Source of the DNA: DAHUXT01 sp036273675
GTDB taxonomy: Bacteria; Chloroflexota; Ktedonobacteria; Ktedonobacterales; JADMIN01
Direction of reading: 5' to 3'
Assembly (NCBI GenBank): GCA_036273675.1
Contig: DASUHD010000123.1
Location: 62,001 to 126,000 of the forward strand
Length of the DNA: 64,000 nucleotides
Within the stretch, counting starts at the first letter, position 1. Each line of letters opens with the position of its first letter. A program made the position numbers and the translations under genes. Of the stretch, positions 1 through 8,955 are shown in pieces. The notes beneath the pieces are model-generated. The model made no database searches and was not told the DNA's origin. It saw only the letters and a program-made list of their open reading frames with translations.

Positions 1-273
1 TATCTCCAATATCAGCAGATGATCGGCCAAACATCGCCTCAATTTGCGCCACGCTATGGCACGCGCTGGATTCGTGGCGCAACAGACGTCCTTGCGGGCG
101 TCCAGGAGATGCGTGCTGGCACTACCACACCCTGGGGCTACGCGCGCTCGCTGTTTGGTAGCAATACTTTCTCCGTATTGAACTGGCGTGATCCTCTCCC
201 CGCCTTTGGCGACCTCGCCGTCCTCGCCACCAGATTTGCCCATAAACCACACGCCAAGGAGGCATATGCATGA
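1..273 (+). CDS. C-terminal end of an unidentified protein (partial, polysaccharide locus)
   Basis: An open frame enters from the left edge (TAT is the first codon) and stops at 273, giving about 90 residues. I do not recognise a family in this tail. Its stop overlaps the start of the downstream flippase in an ATGA arrangement, so the two are very likely translated together. That suggests a role in the same surface-polysaccharide pathway, possibly a glycosyltransferase or modifying enzyme. This is inference from context only; the 5' part lies outside the window. Confidence 0.5.
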   Translation, partial: YLQYQQMIGQTSPQFAPRYGTRWIRGATDVLAGVQEMRAGTTTPWGYARSLFGSNTFSVLNWRDPLPAFGDLAVLATRFAHKPHAKEAYA

Positions 274-2504
274 ATAACTTGCGAAAGGTCCTCGGCAACA
301 CGGGCGTCTCATTCGTTGGACAAATAATTACCTGGATATCAACCCTCGCGCTGACTGCGGCATACGGTCGCTTTCTTGGCGACGAGCGATTCGGCGAGCT
401 ATTTTTCGCTATCAGCTTTGTCGCGCTCGTTGGCTTTCCTATCGAATTTGGCTTCAATCAACAGATTGTCCGTGACGTTGCGCAAGACCCAACCAAGGCG
501 CTTCGCTACCCTGCGAATGTGCTCTTGTTGAAACTGGCGATGTGGGCGACTTTGTTTGCCGCCATTCTTGGTGTGATGAATGTGCTTGGCTTCGCACGCG
601 AAGAGCGCATTCTCGTGATCCTGGTGGGCTGTGTCCTGCTGATCAGTTCGACGGGCAGCACGTTCGGTTCGATTCACACTGCCGCGCAACGCCAGATATT
701 CCCGGCGATTGCGCTCGTAATTGAAAAAGGTCTAGGCGCCATTATCGCCATTTTGTGGATGCGCGCGGGTGGCGGCGTGGTTGCCGCGGGAGCCGCGCTG
801 CTGATTGGCGCATGCGCTGGCGCGATCTGGCAACTGTTCTGGTTTTTTCGTCTGGTGGGCTTTCGCTGGCGCCTCGACTTCCAACTCATGCGCAACCTGG
901 TGATGCAAAGCATTCCATTTCTTATTTATGGGGTCATCGGTGTCATTTACTATCGTATTGATACCGTGTTCTTGCAGGCGATGACCTCAACATCGGTCGT
1001 TGGCACCTATGGCGCGGCATATCGGCTCTTCGACACTCTTGTCTTCCTGCCAAATATTGTCATCGTGGCCGTGATGTATCCGGTAATGGCAAAGCTGTCG
1101 GTGAATTCAGAGCGCCAGATGAAAGTGGCTATCGAGAAGTCGGTGAATTTCCTGCTCGTTGCGGGGATTCCTGTGATGGTAGGAATGATCGTCGCCGCAC
1201 CGAATATCATTGGTTATCTCTACCACAACAACCAGTTTACCCCATCAGTGCCGATACTCCAGGCTCTTGCGCCTGGACTGGCAATTCTCTATCTCAACTC
1301 AGTCTGGACAACAGCCCTCATGAGTTTGAAAATGGAGAGACAGTTGCCGTGGATTGCTGGAGCGGCGCTGGTATTCAATGTCATCGGCAACGTCCTGCTG
1401 ATTCCGCGATTAGGCGGCGTGGGAGCGGCGATTGTGACCTCGCTCACGGAACTATTGCTCATGGTGCTTGCGCTCTGTGTTCTACCACGCAAGATGCTCC
1501 CGGTGCGAAGTCTGACAACGGGCGTGAAAGCGCTCGCAGCCAGCCTCGCGATGGCTCTCGTGGTAGTCATGTTAAGCAAACTCTCGCTCCTGATTGTCTT
1601 GCCCGTTGCGGGCATTACGTATGCGTTGGTTGCAACCGCACTAGCTACGATTCCGCGCGAAGATCTTGATGCGCTGTATCTCGCAATCGCTCGCCGGAAG
1701 TCGCGTAGCGTTGCCCCAGCTGTCAATGCTCCTGTTGCGAGACGACAGGGAGGTTCATCAACAGCGCTTGCATTCAGCGGGAGCGGATACACATCTAGTG
1801 TGGATTGGCGGATTGAACGCGGAAGGGTGCAGTTGGTGGATACCAATAGACTGCCGCGCTGGCTCCAGAACCTTGCGAGCACTGTGACAACGTGGGGGAC
1901 TCATCTTGCAAGCAGCGCTCGCGCAAGCGTGAGACGAGGAGCCTCCGCAGTTCGCCGCATCAGTGCGGCATCCGTCAAATATGCCACGAATTACATCATC
2001 GCGTACGTGCCAAGTCACACGATACGCCTTGCATGGTATCGTCGTATGCTTGGTTGGGATATTGGACGCGGAGTCTCCATCCTGATGGGGCCATACATAC
2101 AGATGACCGGTATCCGCACGAGCGGCCGTCGCGTCTCGATTGGAAACGGAACGGTCATTAATCAGAAATGCCTCATCTACACGTCAGGCGGCCTCGTCAT
2201 CGGCAGTAATGTCAGTATCTCAGCCGAGGTCGCGCTCATTACCGGAACCCATGACATTAATGATCCTGAGTTCCCCAGCGACTACCGCCCTATCGTCATT
2301 GACGACTATGCCTGGATTGGGACACGAGCGATGATACTGCAAGGTGTCACAATCGGTCAGGGGGCGGTTGTCATGGCCGGGGCCGTAGTGACCAAAGATG
2401 TCGAGCCGTTCGCAGTCGTAGGTGGGGTTCCCGCGAAGCCGATTACGGAGCGCACCTTACGCAATCCCTCATATCGCTTGATCGAGCGTCCACTGTTCGA
2501 GTGA
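270..2504 (+). CDS. Polysaccharide flippase fused to a hexapeptide-repeat acetyltransferase
   Basis: A 744-residue protein. Residues 1 to about 470 are a multi-pass Wzx/MATE-type oligosaccharide transporter with about 12-14 hydrophobic segments, which would move lipid-linked glycan across the membrane. Residues about 470-570 are a Ser/Arg-rich linker. Residues about 574-744 form a WbbJ/maltose-acetyltransferase-like left-handed beta-helix: IGNGTVIN, VIGSNVSIS and VTIGQGAVV repeats, the TGTHDIND segment carrying the expected catalytic His near residue 661, and the usual VVGGVPAKPI end. These activities are normally on separate proteins of a capsule or O-antigen locus. The start overlaps the previous stop (ATGA). 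The frame is continuous across the junction, so I read it as a true fusion. Acceptor sugar unknown. Confidence 0.85.
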   Translation: MNNLRKVLGNTGVSFVGQIITWISTLALTAAYGRFLGDERFGELFFAISFVALVGFPIEFGFNQQIVRDVAQDPTKALRYPANVLLLKLAMWATLFAAILGVMNVLGFAREERILVILVGCVLLISSTGSTFGSIHTAAQRQIFPAIALVIEKGLGAIIAILWMRAGGGVVAAGAALLIGACAGAIWQLFWFFRLVGFRWRLDFQLMRNLVMQSIPFLIYGVIGVIYYRIDTVFLQAMTSTSVVGTYGAAYRLFDTLVFLPNIVIVAVMYPVMAKLSVNSERQMKVAIEKSVNFLLVAGIPVMVGMIVAAPNIIGYLYHNNQFTPSVPILQALAPGLAILYLNSVWTTALMSLKMERQLPWIAGAALVFNVIGNVLLIPRLGGVGAAIVTSLTELLLMVLALCVLPRKMLPVRSLTTGVKALAASLAMALVVVMLSKLSLLIVLPVAGITYALVATALATIPREDLDALYLAIARRKSRSVAPAVNAPVARRQGGSSTALAFSGSGYTSSVDWRIERGRVQLVDTNRLPRWLQNLASTVTTWGTHLASSARASVRRGASAVRRISAASVKYATNYIIAYVPSHTIRLAWYRRMLGWDIGRGVSILMGPYIQMTGIRTSGRRVSIGNGTVINQKCLIYTSGGLVIGSNVSISAEVALITGTHDINDPEFPSDYRPIVIDDYAWIGTRAMILQGVTIGQGAVVMAGAVVTKDVEPFAVVGGVPAKPITERTLRNPSYRLIERPLFE

Positions 2505-2521
2505 AGAATCACTCCACTTGC

Positions 2522-2566
2522 ACGCCTGCCGTAGCCTGTGATAAACGGGTGAAGGCAGGCGTATTT
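2522..2566 (+). terminator. Probable intrinsic terminator after the flippase gene
   Basis: A perfect 9-bp inverted repeat (ACGCCTGCC / GGCAGGCGT, 2522-2530 and 2554-2562) with a 23-nt loop follows the flippase stop by 18 bases. The trailing ATTTCGTT is only moderately T-rich, so termination strength is uncertain. Confidence 0.5.
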
Positions 2567-2743
2567 CGTTGGCTCCGGCTACTGGGAGATCTGACGAACA
2601 CAATCCTCTCGCTGTTCCTCTGACCCACGCCGATGATAGAATGCTGACAGTATCAGTGAGAACGTCCTTCTGGCAATCGGGCTGCCCTGCCAGGATTACT
2701 GCTAACCCAAGTCTGTATGTATAGGGGAAAGCTGAGAAGCCAC

Positions 2744-3823
2744 ATGCAAGCTGACAACTCCAGCGACACGGCGGTATCCAATGCGCCATTGGTAGACGCC
2801 GCCGCGCTTTCTACGTACCTCGACCAGGCTTTCCCAGAGAGCGCGGCACGACCGATGATGGTGGAGCGCGTCCGCGGCGGACATTCCAATGAGACATTCT
2901 TCATCACACGCGGCGACCAAGAATGGGTCCTGCGCCGTCCACCGCGCGGGCCGCTATTGCCCACCGCACACGACGTTGCGCGTGAATACCGTGTGTTGAC
3001 GGCCCTCGTGAAGACACCAGTGCCTGTTCCACGCCCGGTGCTGCTATGCGCCGACACGAGCGTCATCGGAGCGCCATTCTACTTGATGGAGCGCGTGCAT
3101 GGGGTCGTCATCCGGTCGGAACTTCCTCCAGCATTCACCAGTGACGAGGCTGCACGCGCCGACCTGGGTTTTGAGCTGATTGACCGTCTGGCTGACCTGC
3201 ACGCTGTTGACTGGCAGGCTGCCGGGTTGGGCGATTTCGGCAAGCCGCAAGGATACCTGGAGCGGCAAATACGCCGGTGGACTGGCCAGCTCGACGCCTC
3301 ACGTAATCGTCCGCTGCCTGACCTCGACGCCGTGACCGAGTGGCTGACCACTCATCTGCCAGAGTCCGGGCCAGCGACCATCGTCCATGGCGACTATCGC
3401 ATCGACAATGCGATGTACGCGCCGGAACCGCCAGCGCGTATCCTGGCAATATTCGATTGGGAGATGGCAACCCTGGGTGACCCTCTGGCCGACCTTGGCT
3501 ATCTCCTCTCCTTCTGGCAGGAGTCCAGCGACGCCGGACCGGAGCTTGACGACGGCTCCTGGGGCATTACCGCGCTGCCAGGCTTCCCCACTCGCGCGCA
3601 GCTGGTGGCGCGCTATGCTAAGCGCACGGGCCGCCAGTTGGAGCATGTCGCCTTCTACGTCGCCCTAGCCATCTGGAAACTCGCGATACTACTGGAAGGA
3701 AGCTATCGCCGCCATCTGGCAGGCACGACCGATGACCCGTTTTTCGCGACACTCGACCGTGGCGTACCGGCGCTCGCGCATCGGGCGCTGGCGGTCTGCC
3801 GTGGCGAGATACCGTTCGCCTGA
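2744..3823 (+). CDS. Aminoglycoside-phosphotransferase-fold kinase (ACAD10/11 N-terminal type)
   Basis: About 359 residues with the APH/choline-kinase fold: GGHSNETFF nucleotide loop, a Lys-substituted WVLRRPPRG strand, the catalytic IVHGDYRIDNAM loop and the metal-binding FDWEMATLGDPLADLG segment. This version resembles the kinase-like domain found next to acyl-CoA dehydrogenases (ACAD10/11 type), thought to phosphorylate hydroxyacyl-CoA substrates, rather than true antibiotic kinases. An in-frame ATG lies upstream at 2717, but the GAGAAG motif 5 bases before 2744 favours the later start. The histidine phosphatase gene follows closely, so the two may be co-transcribed. The substrate cannot be told from sequence. 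Confidence 0.8.
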   Translation: MQADNSSDTAVSNAPLVDAAALSTYLDQAFPESAARPMMVERVRGGHSNETFFITRGDQEWVLRRPPRGPLLPTAHDVAREYRVLTALVKTPVPVPRPVLLCADTSVIGAPFYLMERVHGVVIRSELPPAFTSDEAARADLGFELIDRLADLHAVDWQAAGLGDFGKPQGYLERQIRRWTGQLDASRNRPLPDLDAVTEWLTTHLPESGPATIVHGDYRIDNAMYAPEPPARILAIFDWEMATLGDPLADLGYLLSFWQESSDAGPELDDGSWGITALPGFPTRAQLVARYAKRTGRQLEHVAFYVALAIWKLAILLEGSYRRHLAGTTDDPFFATLDRGVPALAHRALAVCRGEIPFA

Positions 3824-3852
3824 TCGCGCAGTTGCCAATTCTGGGAGACAAG

Positions 3853-4578
3853 ATGAATAGCGCCACGCCAACCCACGACGAGTCACAGCAGCCCGATCCG
3901 TTCATGAGCCTGAGGCACGGCAGTGTCGAATTATACATTGTGCGACATGCCGATGCGCTGCCCGATGCCGATGAGGTCATTGAGGGTGGGTATGACGCAC
4001 AGGCGCTCAGCGCACTTGGGCGGCGGCAGGCCGAGGCGCTTGCGGATCGTCTTCGCGCGATCACGCTCGCCGCGATCTATACCAGCCCAATGGCCCGCGC
4101 GGTCCAGACCGCCGGACCAACAGCAGTATCCCACGAACTTGAGGTTCAGCCGGTTGAGGAGCTACGTGAGATCGCGCTAGGGACGCTGGAGTCATATGCC
4201 CCATCGGGAGCCACGCCTGAAGAAGTCTCGGCGTTGCTGCGGACACGTCTTCGAGAGATCGCGACCATCGCAGTCAGTACCGGCAGTTGGGAGAGCATTC
4301 CCGGAACAGAACCATCCGCCCTTCTGCGCGCCAGACTTTCCGCTGCCATGGATCGCATCATCGCGTCACACCCAGGTGAGCGCGTGCTCATCGTAAGTCA
4401 CGCCGGAGCGATCAACGCCTACCTGGCAACGCTGCTTGGTATCTCGCACGATTACTTTTTCCCGACTGCCAATACCTCCATCTCAGTGATACGCGCACAG
4501 GGCGAGCGACGAATGCTCTTTTCGCTCAACGACATTGCGCATCTGGCGCAGGCGGGCCTCTTCGCGCCACGCGACTGA
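3853..4578 (+). CDS. Histidine phosphatase family protein (phosphoglycerate mutase-like)
   Basis: About 241 residues. Hallmarks in order: YIVRHADALPD (catalytic RH with Ala instead of the usual Gly), LSALGRRQAEALADRL, IYTSPMARAVQTA and the distal VLIVSHAGAINAYLA His. The fold transfers phosphate through a phospho-histidine; members dephosphorylate sugars, nucleotides or peptides. A TTG at 3832 is in frame upstream, but GGGAGA just before 3853 supports the ATG. The gene follows the kinase-like gene by 29 bases and converges on the M55 peptidase gene. Substrate unknown. Confidence 0.85.
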   Translation: MNSATPTHDESQQPDPFMSLRHGSVELYIVRHADALPDADEVIEGGYDAQALSALGRRQAEALADRLRAITLAAIYTSPMARAVQTAGPTAVSHELEVQPVEELREIALGTLESYAPSGATPEEVSALLRTRLREIATIAVSTGSWESIPGTEPSALLRARLSAAMDRIIASHPGERVLIVSHAGAINAYLATLLGISHDYFFPTANTSISVIRAQGERRMLFSLNDIAHLAQAGLFAPRD

Positions 4579-4594
4579 GGTAGCACTCACGGAA

Positions 4595-5410
4595 TCAGCG
4601 GCGGTACCAGAAGTTGTCCCAGAGTTCCCAGAACGTCTCGCCCCGGGCGATGACTTTGCGCGCACCTGCAATTTCGACACCCGGCCGCCCTTCGAAATCG
4701 GCGACACGATCCGGTGTAGCCAGCTCCACGGTGAAGGTCATCGGGCTTGCTGGCTTCCACGGGTCAGGCCAATTACTGGATGACACCGCCTGCCGGACAC
4801 GATCTTCGATCAGCGCGCATGCGTCGGCGTGGCCAAGCGAGCGCGCTGAATAGCGGCCCAGCCCTACTTTGACCGGCGCTGTGACCACTTTTGGCCCAAG
4901 CAATGTGGCCACTTCACGACAGGTCGCCTCATCGCCAGAGACGAAAATGACAGGCACATCCCAGACGCCACAAATTGCCGCTTCAATGCCACTTTCGCCC
5001 ACCAGCGTCTCGTTGATCCAGGCGTTAAACCAGGCCTCGCTGCTGACGGTGTGGCACATGACGCCATCAGGCGTTCCCGCCATGGCATGCGCGCCGACGA
5101 GCAGTGCGGCGTCACAGTGCTCTTTGAGTGGCTCGACGTAGCGGCACCAGGCATGACCTAGCACGTAGCTAGCGCCACGTTCGAGGCGCTCTGGAATCAA
5201 ACTTCTGAAGCTATCGGAACCGCCAGCGCCATGACAGTCGATCACGATGATATCGTCCGCGCCACCTGCTTTTGCGCCGCGCACCGCCGCATTGACCTCG
5301 CCCGTCAGGAGTCGTCGGCCCTCTTCATATTGGGGCTTGCCCGACGTAACCTGATCCCAGTTCTCGATGCCAGCGATGCCTTCCATATCCACCCAGATGA
5401 CGACACGCAC
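4595..5410 (-). CDS. M55 family D-aminopeptidase (DppA-like)
   Basis: 271 residues, close to the length of Bacillus DppA. The zinc ligands are where expected: D8 and E10 in VDMEGIAG, H60 in IDCHGAG, H108 in GAHAM, and Glu in the NETLVGESG segment near 139. The family removes N-terminal D-residues from short peptides and is linked to recycling of wall-derived D-Ala peptides in the cytoplasm. Translation starts at GTG, with GAGGAG 9 bases upstream. The gene ends 16 bases from the convergent phosphatase gene and is probably monocistronic. Confidence 0.9.
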   Translation of the reverse strand: MRVVIWVDMEGIAGIENWDQVTSGKPQYEEGRRLLTGEVNAAVRGAKAGGADDIIVIDCHGAGGSDSFRSLIPERLERGASYVLGHAWCRYVEPLKEHCDAALLVGAHAMAGTPDGVMCHTVSSEAWFNAWINETLVGESGIEAAICGVWDVPVIFVSGDEATCREVATLLGPKVVTAPVKVGLGRYSARSLGHADACALIEDRVRQAVSSSNWPDPWKPASPMTFTVELATPDRVADFEGRPGVEIAGARKVIARGETFWELWDNFWYRR

Positions 5411-5504
5411 GGGCGCGCTCCTCTACTTCATCGCACTGTCAGGCTGGCGCCATCGGGCTACTCGGGCAATTATCCCCATCGCTCCGACTCCTGAGACACC
5501 CGCA

Positions 5505-5996
5505 TCATGCATTGCTAAGGCCTAGAATTGCCCAGTAGATAGCAGCGGCTCCAGCGTCTTCCACTGATGCGTCGATCACGACCCGCGCATTCACCAACAG
5601 ATCCTCATCCGTGGTCTTGATGAGTTCGGCCAGGCGGCGCGCCACTGGCAATTCGTCGGCATCGTCATCATCATCGTCTTCATCGGCGATAAACCACTGG
5701 CTGCGATGATCCAGCGTCGCGCCAGCAACCGAGAAGGGACGAAGAATCTCGGCCGTCGCGTCCATGGCGTCGGCAATACCGAGCCGCCCAGGGCGATGTC
5801 GCAGCACAACATCTTCCACACGCACAGCGTCCGCGCGGGCATGAACGCCACGCTGAAGCGCCGGAAGTATCTGATTCAGCCAGATGCCATCGGCGGCGGT
5901 CAGATGCGCGAGAAAGACGCTCGCATTGATCCGTCGCTCCGAGGCGCCGCTACCAGATGTCGCTCCGAGCATCTGGCGATGTCTCCCCTGCCTCAT
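5505..5996 (-). CDS. Hypothetical protein with an acidic tract
   Basis: About 163 residues, no family recognised. There is an eight-residue run of mainly Asp (EDDDDDDADE) at about two thirds of the length, followed by an amphipathic helix and a Val/Ala-rich end. No signal peptide or membrane segment is visible. Several starts are possible: 6047, 5996 (preceded by GGGGGG) and 5975 (preceded by GGGGAG). It lies between the M55 peptidase gene and a divergent HAD gene. Codon use resembles its neighbours, which supports a real gene. Confidence 0.5.
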   Translation of the reverse strand: MRQGRHRQMLGATSGSGASERRINASVFLAHLTAADGIWLNQILPALQRGVHARADAVRVEDVVLRHRPGRLGIADAMDATAEILRPFSVAGATLDHRSQWFIADEDDDDDDADELPVARRLAELIKTTDEDLLVNARVVIDASVEDAGAAAIYWAILGLSNA

Positions 5997-6254
5997 GCGC
6001 ACCCCCCAAACTCTGGATGCTCCTCGCATCCACACCACTGAGATCATCCCAGAGAGCGAAGACCACTCGCTACGTGTGAGGAGGCCGACTTCTCAGCAGC
6101 CAATACCCTCTTCTGCCGCTCTAGCCGCAAAAGGGAATAGCGATCTCCGCTGACACACGTACGTGTATGCTATCACGCGGTTCGCGCGCCTGCCAGCCAC
6201 CACATGAAGGCGGGTCGTTCGCCCCGCACTGAAGCGAGAGTTAATGGGTGGTGG

Positions 6255-6284
6255 TTGAGGCAGGCTATACAAGGTTCCTACTAT
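6255..6284 (+). promoter_or_regulatory. Possible sigma-70 promoter for the HAD phosphatase gene
   Basis: TTGAGG (6255-6260), an 18-base spacer and TACTAT (6279-6284), in an AT-rich patch about 56 bases before the ATG at 6341. A match by eye only. Confidence 0.35.
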
Positions 6285-6340
6285 ATTATGATATACGATG
6301 GAATCAGTGTCAGGTTTCTCTCGATTCATCAGGGGGTCGC

Positions 6341-7051
6341 ATGCTCTTTCTCTTCGACATAGATGGCACATTATTACGTGATATGCCGCCTGCTCACCGC
6401 ATGGCGCTCTGCAACGCCGCTGAGCAAGTCTTCGCTGTGAATGTTGAGCCGAGACACCTAGGCAAAACCGCTGGGATGACCGATAGTGCGATTGCACGTC
6501 GCATGCTCCTGGAAGCAGGTGTTACCACAGCTGCTTTGTCAGACGGCCTACCAGCCTTCTTTGCGGCGGCGGCTGACGCATATGACCGCCTCGTGCCTGA
6601 CAACCTGCGGCCGTATCTTACCCCCCACGCCGTGGCATCGATCGAGTGGCTACGAGGCAATCAGGCTGTCCTTGGCCTGGTCACTGGCAACATTGAGCGA
6701 ATAGCCTGGCGCAAGCTCGCTGCCGCTGGTGTGGATAGCTATTTTTCCTTCGGCGCGTTCGGCGATGAGGCGGAGCTACGGGACGAGCTGCCGCCACGAG
6801 CGATCGCGCGCGCCGAACACATCACGGCGCGCCAATTTGTCCTCGATGAGATCTTTGTTGTCGGCGATACTCCAGCGGATATCGCCTGCGGCGCCGCATC
6901 TCATCTGCGCACAATCGCCGTCGCCACTGGGCCAGAGCATTCGTTGGACGACCTACATGCCTGTCAGCCCGATTACATCTTTCCAGACTTGAGCGGCCTC
7001 CTCGATGCGCCGTTCTTCGGGCAAACGGGAGCAAGTAACCGTACGATTTAG
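6341..7051 (+). CDS. HAD-superfamily hydrolase (phosphoglycolate phosphatase-like)
   Basis: 236 residues from the ATG preceded by AGGGGG. Motif I is LFDIDGTLL at residues 4-12 (nucleophile Asp and general acid Asp), motif II is LGLVTGN, and motif III/IV is VVGDTPADIACG. A helical cap lies between motifs I and II, as in the Gph/PGP subfamily. Such enzymes remove phosphate from small metabolites, including 2-phosphoglycolate from DNA repair; the exact substrate is not determined. An upstream in-frame GTG at 6248 would add 31 residues unlike the family. The tRNA-Gln gene follows. Confidence 0.85.
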   Translation: MLFLFDIDGTLLRDMPPAHRMALCNAAEQVFAVNVEPRHLGKTAGMTDSAIARRMLLEAGVTTAALSDGLPAFFAAAADAYDRLVPDNLRPYLTPHAVASIEWLRGNQAVLGLVTGNIERIAWRKLAAAGVDSYFSFGAFGDEAELRDELPPRAIARAEHITARQFVLDEIFVVGDTPADIACGAASHLRTIAVATGPEHSLDDLHACQPDYIFPDLSGLLDAPFFGQTGASNRTI

Positions 7052-7060
7052 TCTTTCCCC

Positions 7061-7090
7061 TTGAACTTGCGCTGGCTGGTATGGTATCAT
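7061..7090 (+). promoter_or_regulatory. Probable promoter of tRNA-Gln
   Basis: TTGAAC (7061-7066), an 18-base spacer and TATCAT (7085-7090). Transcription would begin near 7097, about 27 bases before the mature tRNA. This fits an independent tRNA transcript that ends at the hairpin at 7211. Confidence 0.5.
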
Positions 7091-7123
7091 GCCTGTGCTG
7101 TGTCGCGTGTGTGCGCGGCATGA

Positions 7124-7197
7124 TCCCGGATCGTCTAATGGTAGGACAGCTGACTCTGGATCAGCCAGTCGTGGTTCGAATCCACGTCCGGGAGCCA
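7124..7197 (+). tRNA. tRNA-Gln (anticodon CTG)
   Basis: A complete cloverleaf can be drawn. Acceptor TCCCGGA pairs with TCCGGGA (7187-7193). The D arm is GTC/GGAC-type with TAATGGTA. Anticodon stem GCTGA/TCAGC encloses the loop CTCTGGA, giving anticodon CTG, which reads CAG. The T arm is CGTGG TTCGAAT CCACG. The discriminator is G, and CCA is encoded (7195-7197). There is no variable-arm insertion and no intron. Confidence 0.95.
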
Positions 7198-7210
7198 CTC
7201 ACCTCGATTC

Positions 7211-7240
7211 ACGCCTCCTGCAAGTAACGGGAGGCGTTTT
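7211..7240 (+). terminator. Intrinsic terminator of tRNA-Gln
   Basis: An 8-bp perfect stem, ACGCCTCC (7211-7218) with GGAGGCGT (7230-7237), with an 11-base loop and TTTT at its end. It sits 13 bases past the CCA. Confidence 0.7.
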
Positions 7241-7252
7241 CGTGTGCGGTCG

Positions 7253-7726
7253 TCAGGCTGCAGTGAATACTAAGACTATCTCGTCGCTACCATCTCTCAA
7301 CATAAGGGAACCGCCGCTGAGTTCGTAGCTCCGCACTTGCTGCAGCGTATTGAGATAGGTGACCTCCTGGCTCATAATGGGTCCGGCGCAGGCGACTTGC
7401 GTGACACTCTTGAATTTGAGAGTCAGGCGGCCATCTGAGACGACATACGCCCCATTGTAGTAATTACAGCCGCTCGATCCGATATATGTGCTGTCGCTCT
7501 GCTGAAATTGCAGCGTTATGGGCGCCGTTGGCACAAGCGCCTGAACCTGCCCGTCAGTGTGAAGTTGCGAGAGAACCCAGGAAGAACCACTCAGCCTGAA
7601 GGGTGCGCTGGATACAGAGGTAGCGACGCTCGACCCGCCAAGGATGCCAGAGAACGGGTTGGCGCATGCACTCAACGCTAGGAGGCATATGACCAGCACT
7701 GTTAGGAATCTCAGACGATCACGCAT
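7253..7726 (-). CDS. META-domain lipoprotein (HslJ-like)
   Basis: 157 residues. The first 21 form a lipoprotein signal peptide, with a hydrophobic stretch and an LSAC lipobox whose Cys is lipidated. The rest is a META/HslJ domain: SSWVLSQL near the start, a GSSGCNYYNGAY motif, and a TQVAC segment before the last helix and strands. META proteins are envelope-exposed and have been tied to motility, heat or drug tolerance, but the molecular role is not settled. The start is well supported (GGAGAG 7 bases upstream). It converges on the tRNA-Gln terminator. Confidence 0.85.
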   Translation of the reverse strand: MRDRLRFLTVLVICLLALSACANPFSGILGGSSVATSVSSAPFRLSGSSWVLSQLHTDGQVQALVPTAPITLQFQQSDSTYIGSSGCNYYNGAYVVSDGRLTLKFKSVTQVACAGPIMSQEVTYLNTLQQVRSYELSGGSLMLRDGSDEIVLVFTAA

Positions 7727-7848
7727 AGGTCGCTCTCCAATGGCCGCAAATAGGGATATTCTCCATCACCATCGGACGTGCTACCGCCGAACATTTTTCT
7801 TTCATTTCATACGGACCAAAACGCTGCCCGAAACAGCGCCATTGGTGA

Positions 7849-8820
7849 CTACAACCTGCCGTCGAAAGCGCGGAGGCTCGTCAGCGCAAAGCGGCGCCAC
7901 TGGCGTGTTTGTCGAGTGCGATCTCCTCCTTGCACGAGCAAATCAGCCGCGAGCAGATACGACGCCCAGGTGGCGCGAATCAGCGTACCCAGCAACGCTA
8001 TATGTTCGGTTGGCAGCGGTGCGCAGCTCTTGTACACATTGAGAACATCGGCGATAGTTTGCTGAGCCGATGTTGGCGTACTGCTTTCCAGACAGAATAG
8101 CGCCAGAAAAATGCCCAGGTCAACGATAGGATAACTGTAGTCCATACAGCCAAAGTCGAGAATGCAATACCGCCCACAGCCATCTTTGAGCACATGCTTA
8201 CGCTGCAAATCTCCATGAATAATCCGCTTACGTGCGTGACCGAACTTCATGCATGCAATCGCATTGGCCAATGGCGCCACCAGCCCGCGCGTCGCATCGC
8301 TCACTAGCGCCTGCTTGCGCGCAAATTCGCCGGGGAGGTTGAGAGTACTCCACGAGTCAAAGCCTGGGGTAATATCGAGCGGCAGTTGGTGCAACCCCGC
8401 CAGAACTCTGGTGATGGCGAGTATATCATCGCGGTGCGGCGGAGCAGCGACAAAGTTCTCGCCCGCAAAAAACTCGCTGACACATACGAGCGTCTCCCGG
8501 TGGCGTCCAGCCACGCGAAACAAACCCGCGCCGTTCATTGTGTGGATGTGTGGAACAGGGAGGCGACGTTTCGCCAGCGCCATCTGCACACGTACATGAT
8601 CCTCGACGACGGCAGGCACTTTGCTTTTGTTGAAGAATTTGGCGACATACCGCCCTCGTTCGCACTCAAGCAGCACGTTCAGGTCGTCGTATCCCTCCCT
8701 GATGAGTTGCGAACGTTCAATCCTGCCCAACGCGTAGTGGCGCGCGACATCGCGCAGCGCTTCATCCAGCGGCTGCGCAAGATCCACACGGCTCAGTAGT
8801 TCCTGATTTGTCTTGCGCAT
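7849..8820 (-). CDS. Phosphotransferase (APH/homoserine-kinase-II-like fold)
   Basis: 323 residues. It shows the kinase strand YVAKFFNKS, the catalytic IIHGDLQRKHVL loop (Asp base) and the metal motif ILDFGCMDYSYPIVDLG. The order and length fit the APH superfamily that includes homoserine kinase II, choline kinase and spectinomycin kinase; I cannot choose a substrate. A start at 8874 is possible but has no ribosome-binding site; GTAGGG precedes 8820. It is divergent from the methyltransferase gene. The kinase at 2744 is only distantly similar, so they are not recent duplicates. Confidence 0.75.
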   Translation of the reverse strand: MRKTNQELLSRVDLAQPLDEALRDVARHYALGRIERSQLIREGYDDLNVLLECERGRYVAKFFNKSKVPAVVEDHVRVQMALAKRRLPVPHIHTMNGAGLFRVAGRHRETLVCVSEFFAGENFVAAPPHRDDILAITRVLAGLHQLPLDITPGFDSWSTLNLPGEFARKQALVSDATRGLVAPLANAIACMKFGHARKRIIHGDLQRKHVLKDGCGRYCILDFGCMDYSYPIVDLGIFLALFCLESSTPTSAQQTIADVLNVYKSCAPLPTEHIALLGTLIRATWASYLLAADLLVQGGDRTRQTRQWRRFALTSLRAFDGRL

Positions 8821-8955
8821 TGGTAGCCCTACCCATGCCTGACGACGTTTGCACGCTTGCCACGCGCCACGCACATCGAACTATGGAACGGGCGCTATCC
8901 CAGACTCGTATGTATGGCGAGCGCAAGATCACTATAAACCATTAGGAGCAGAGTA

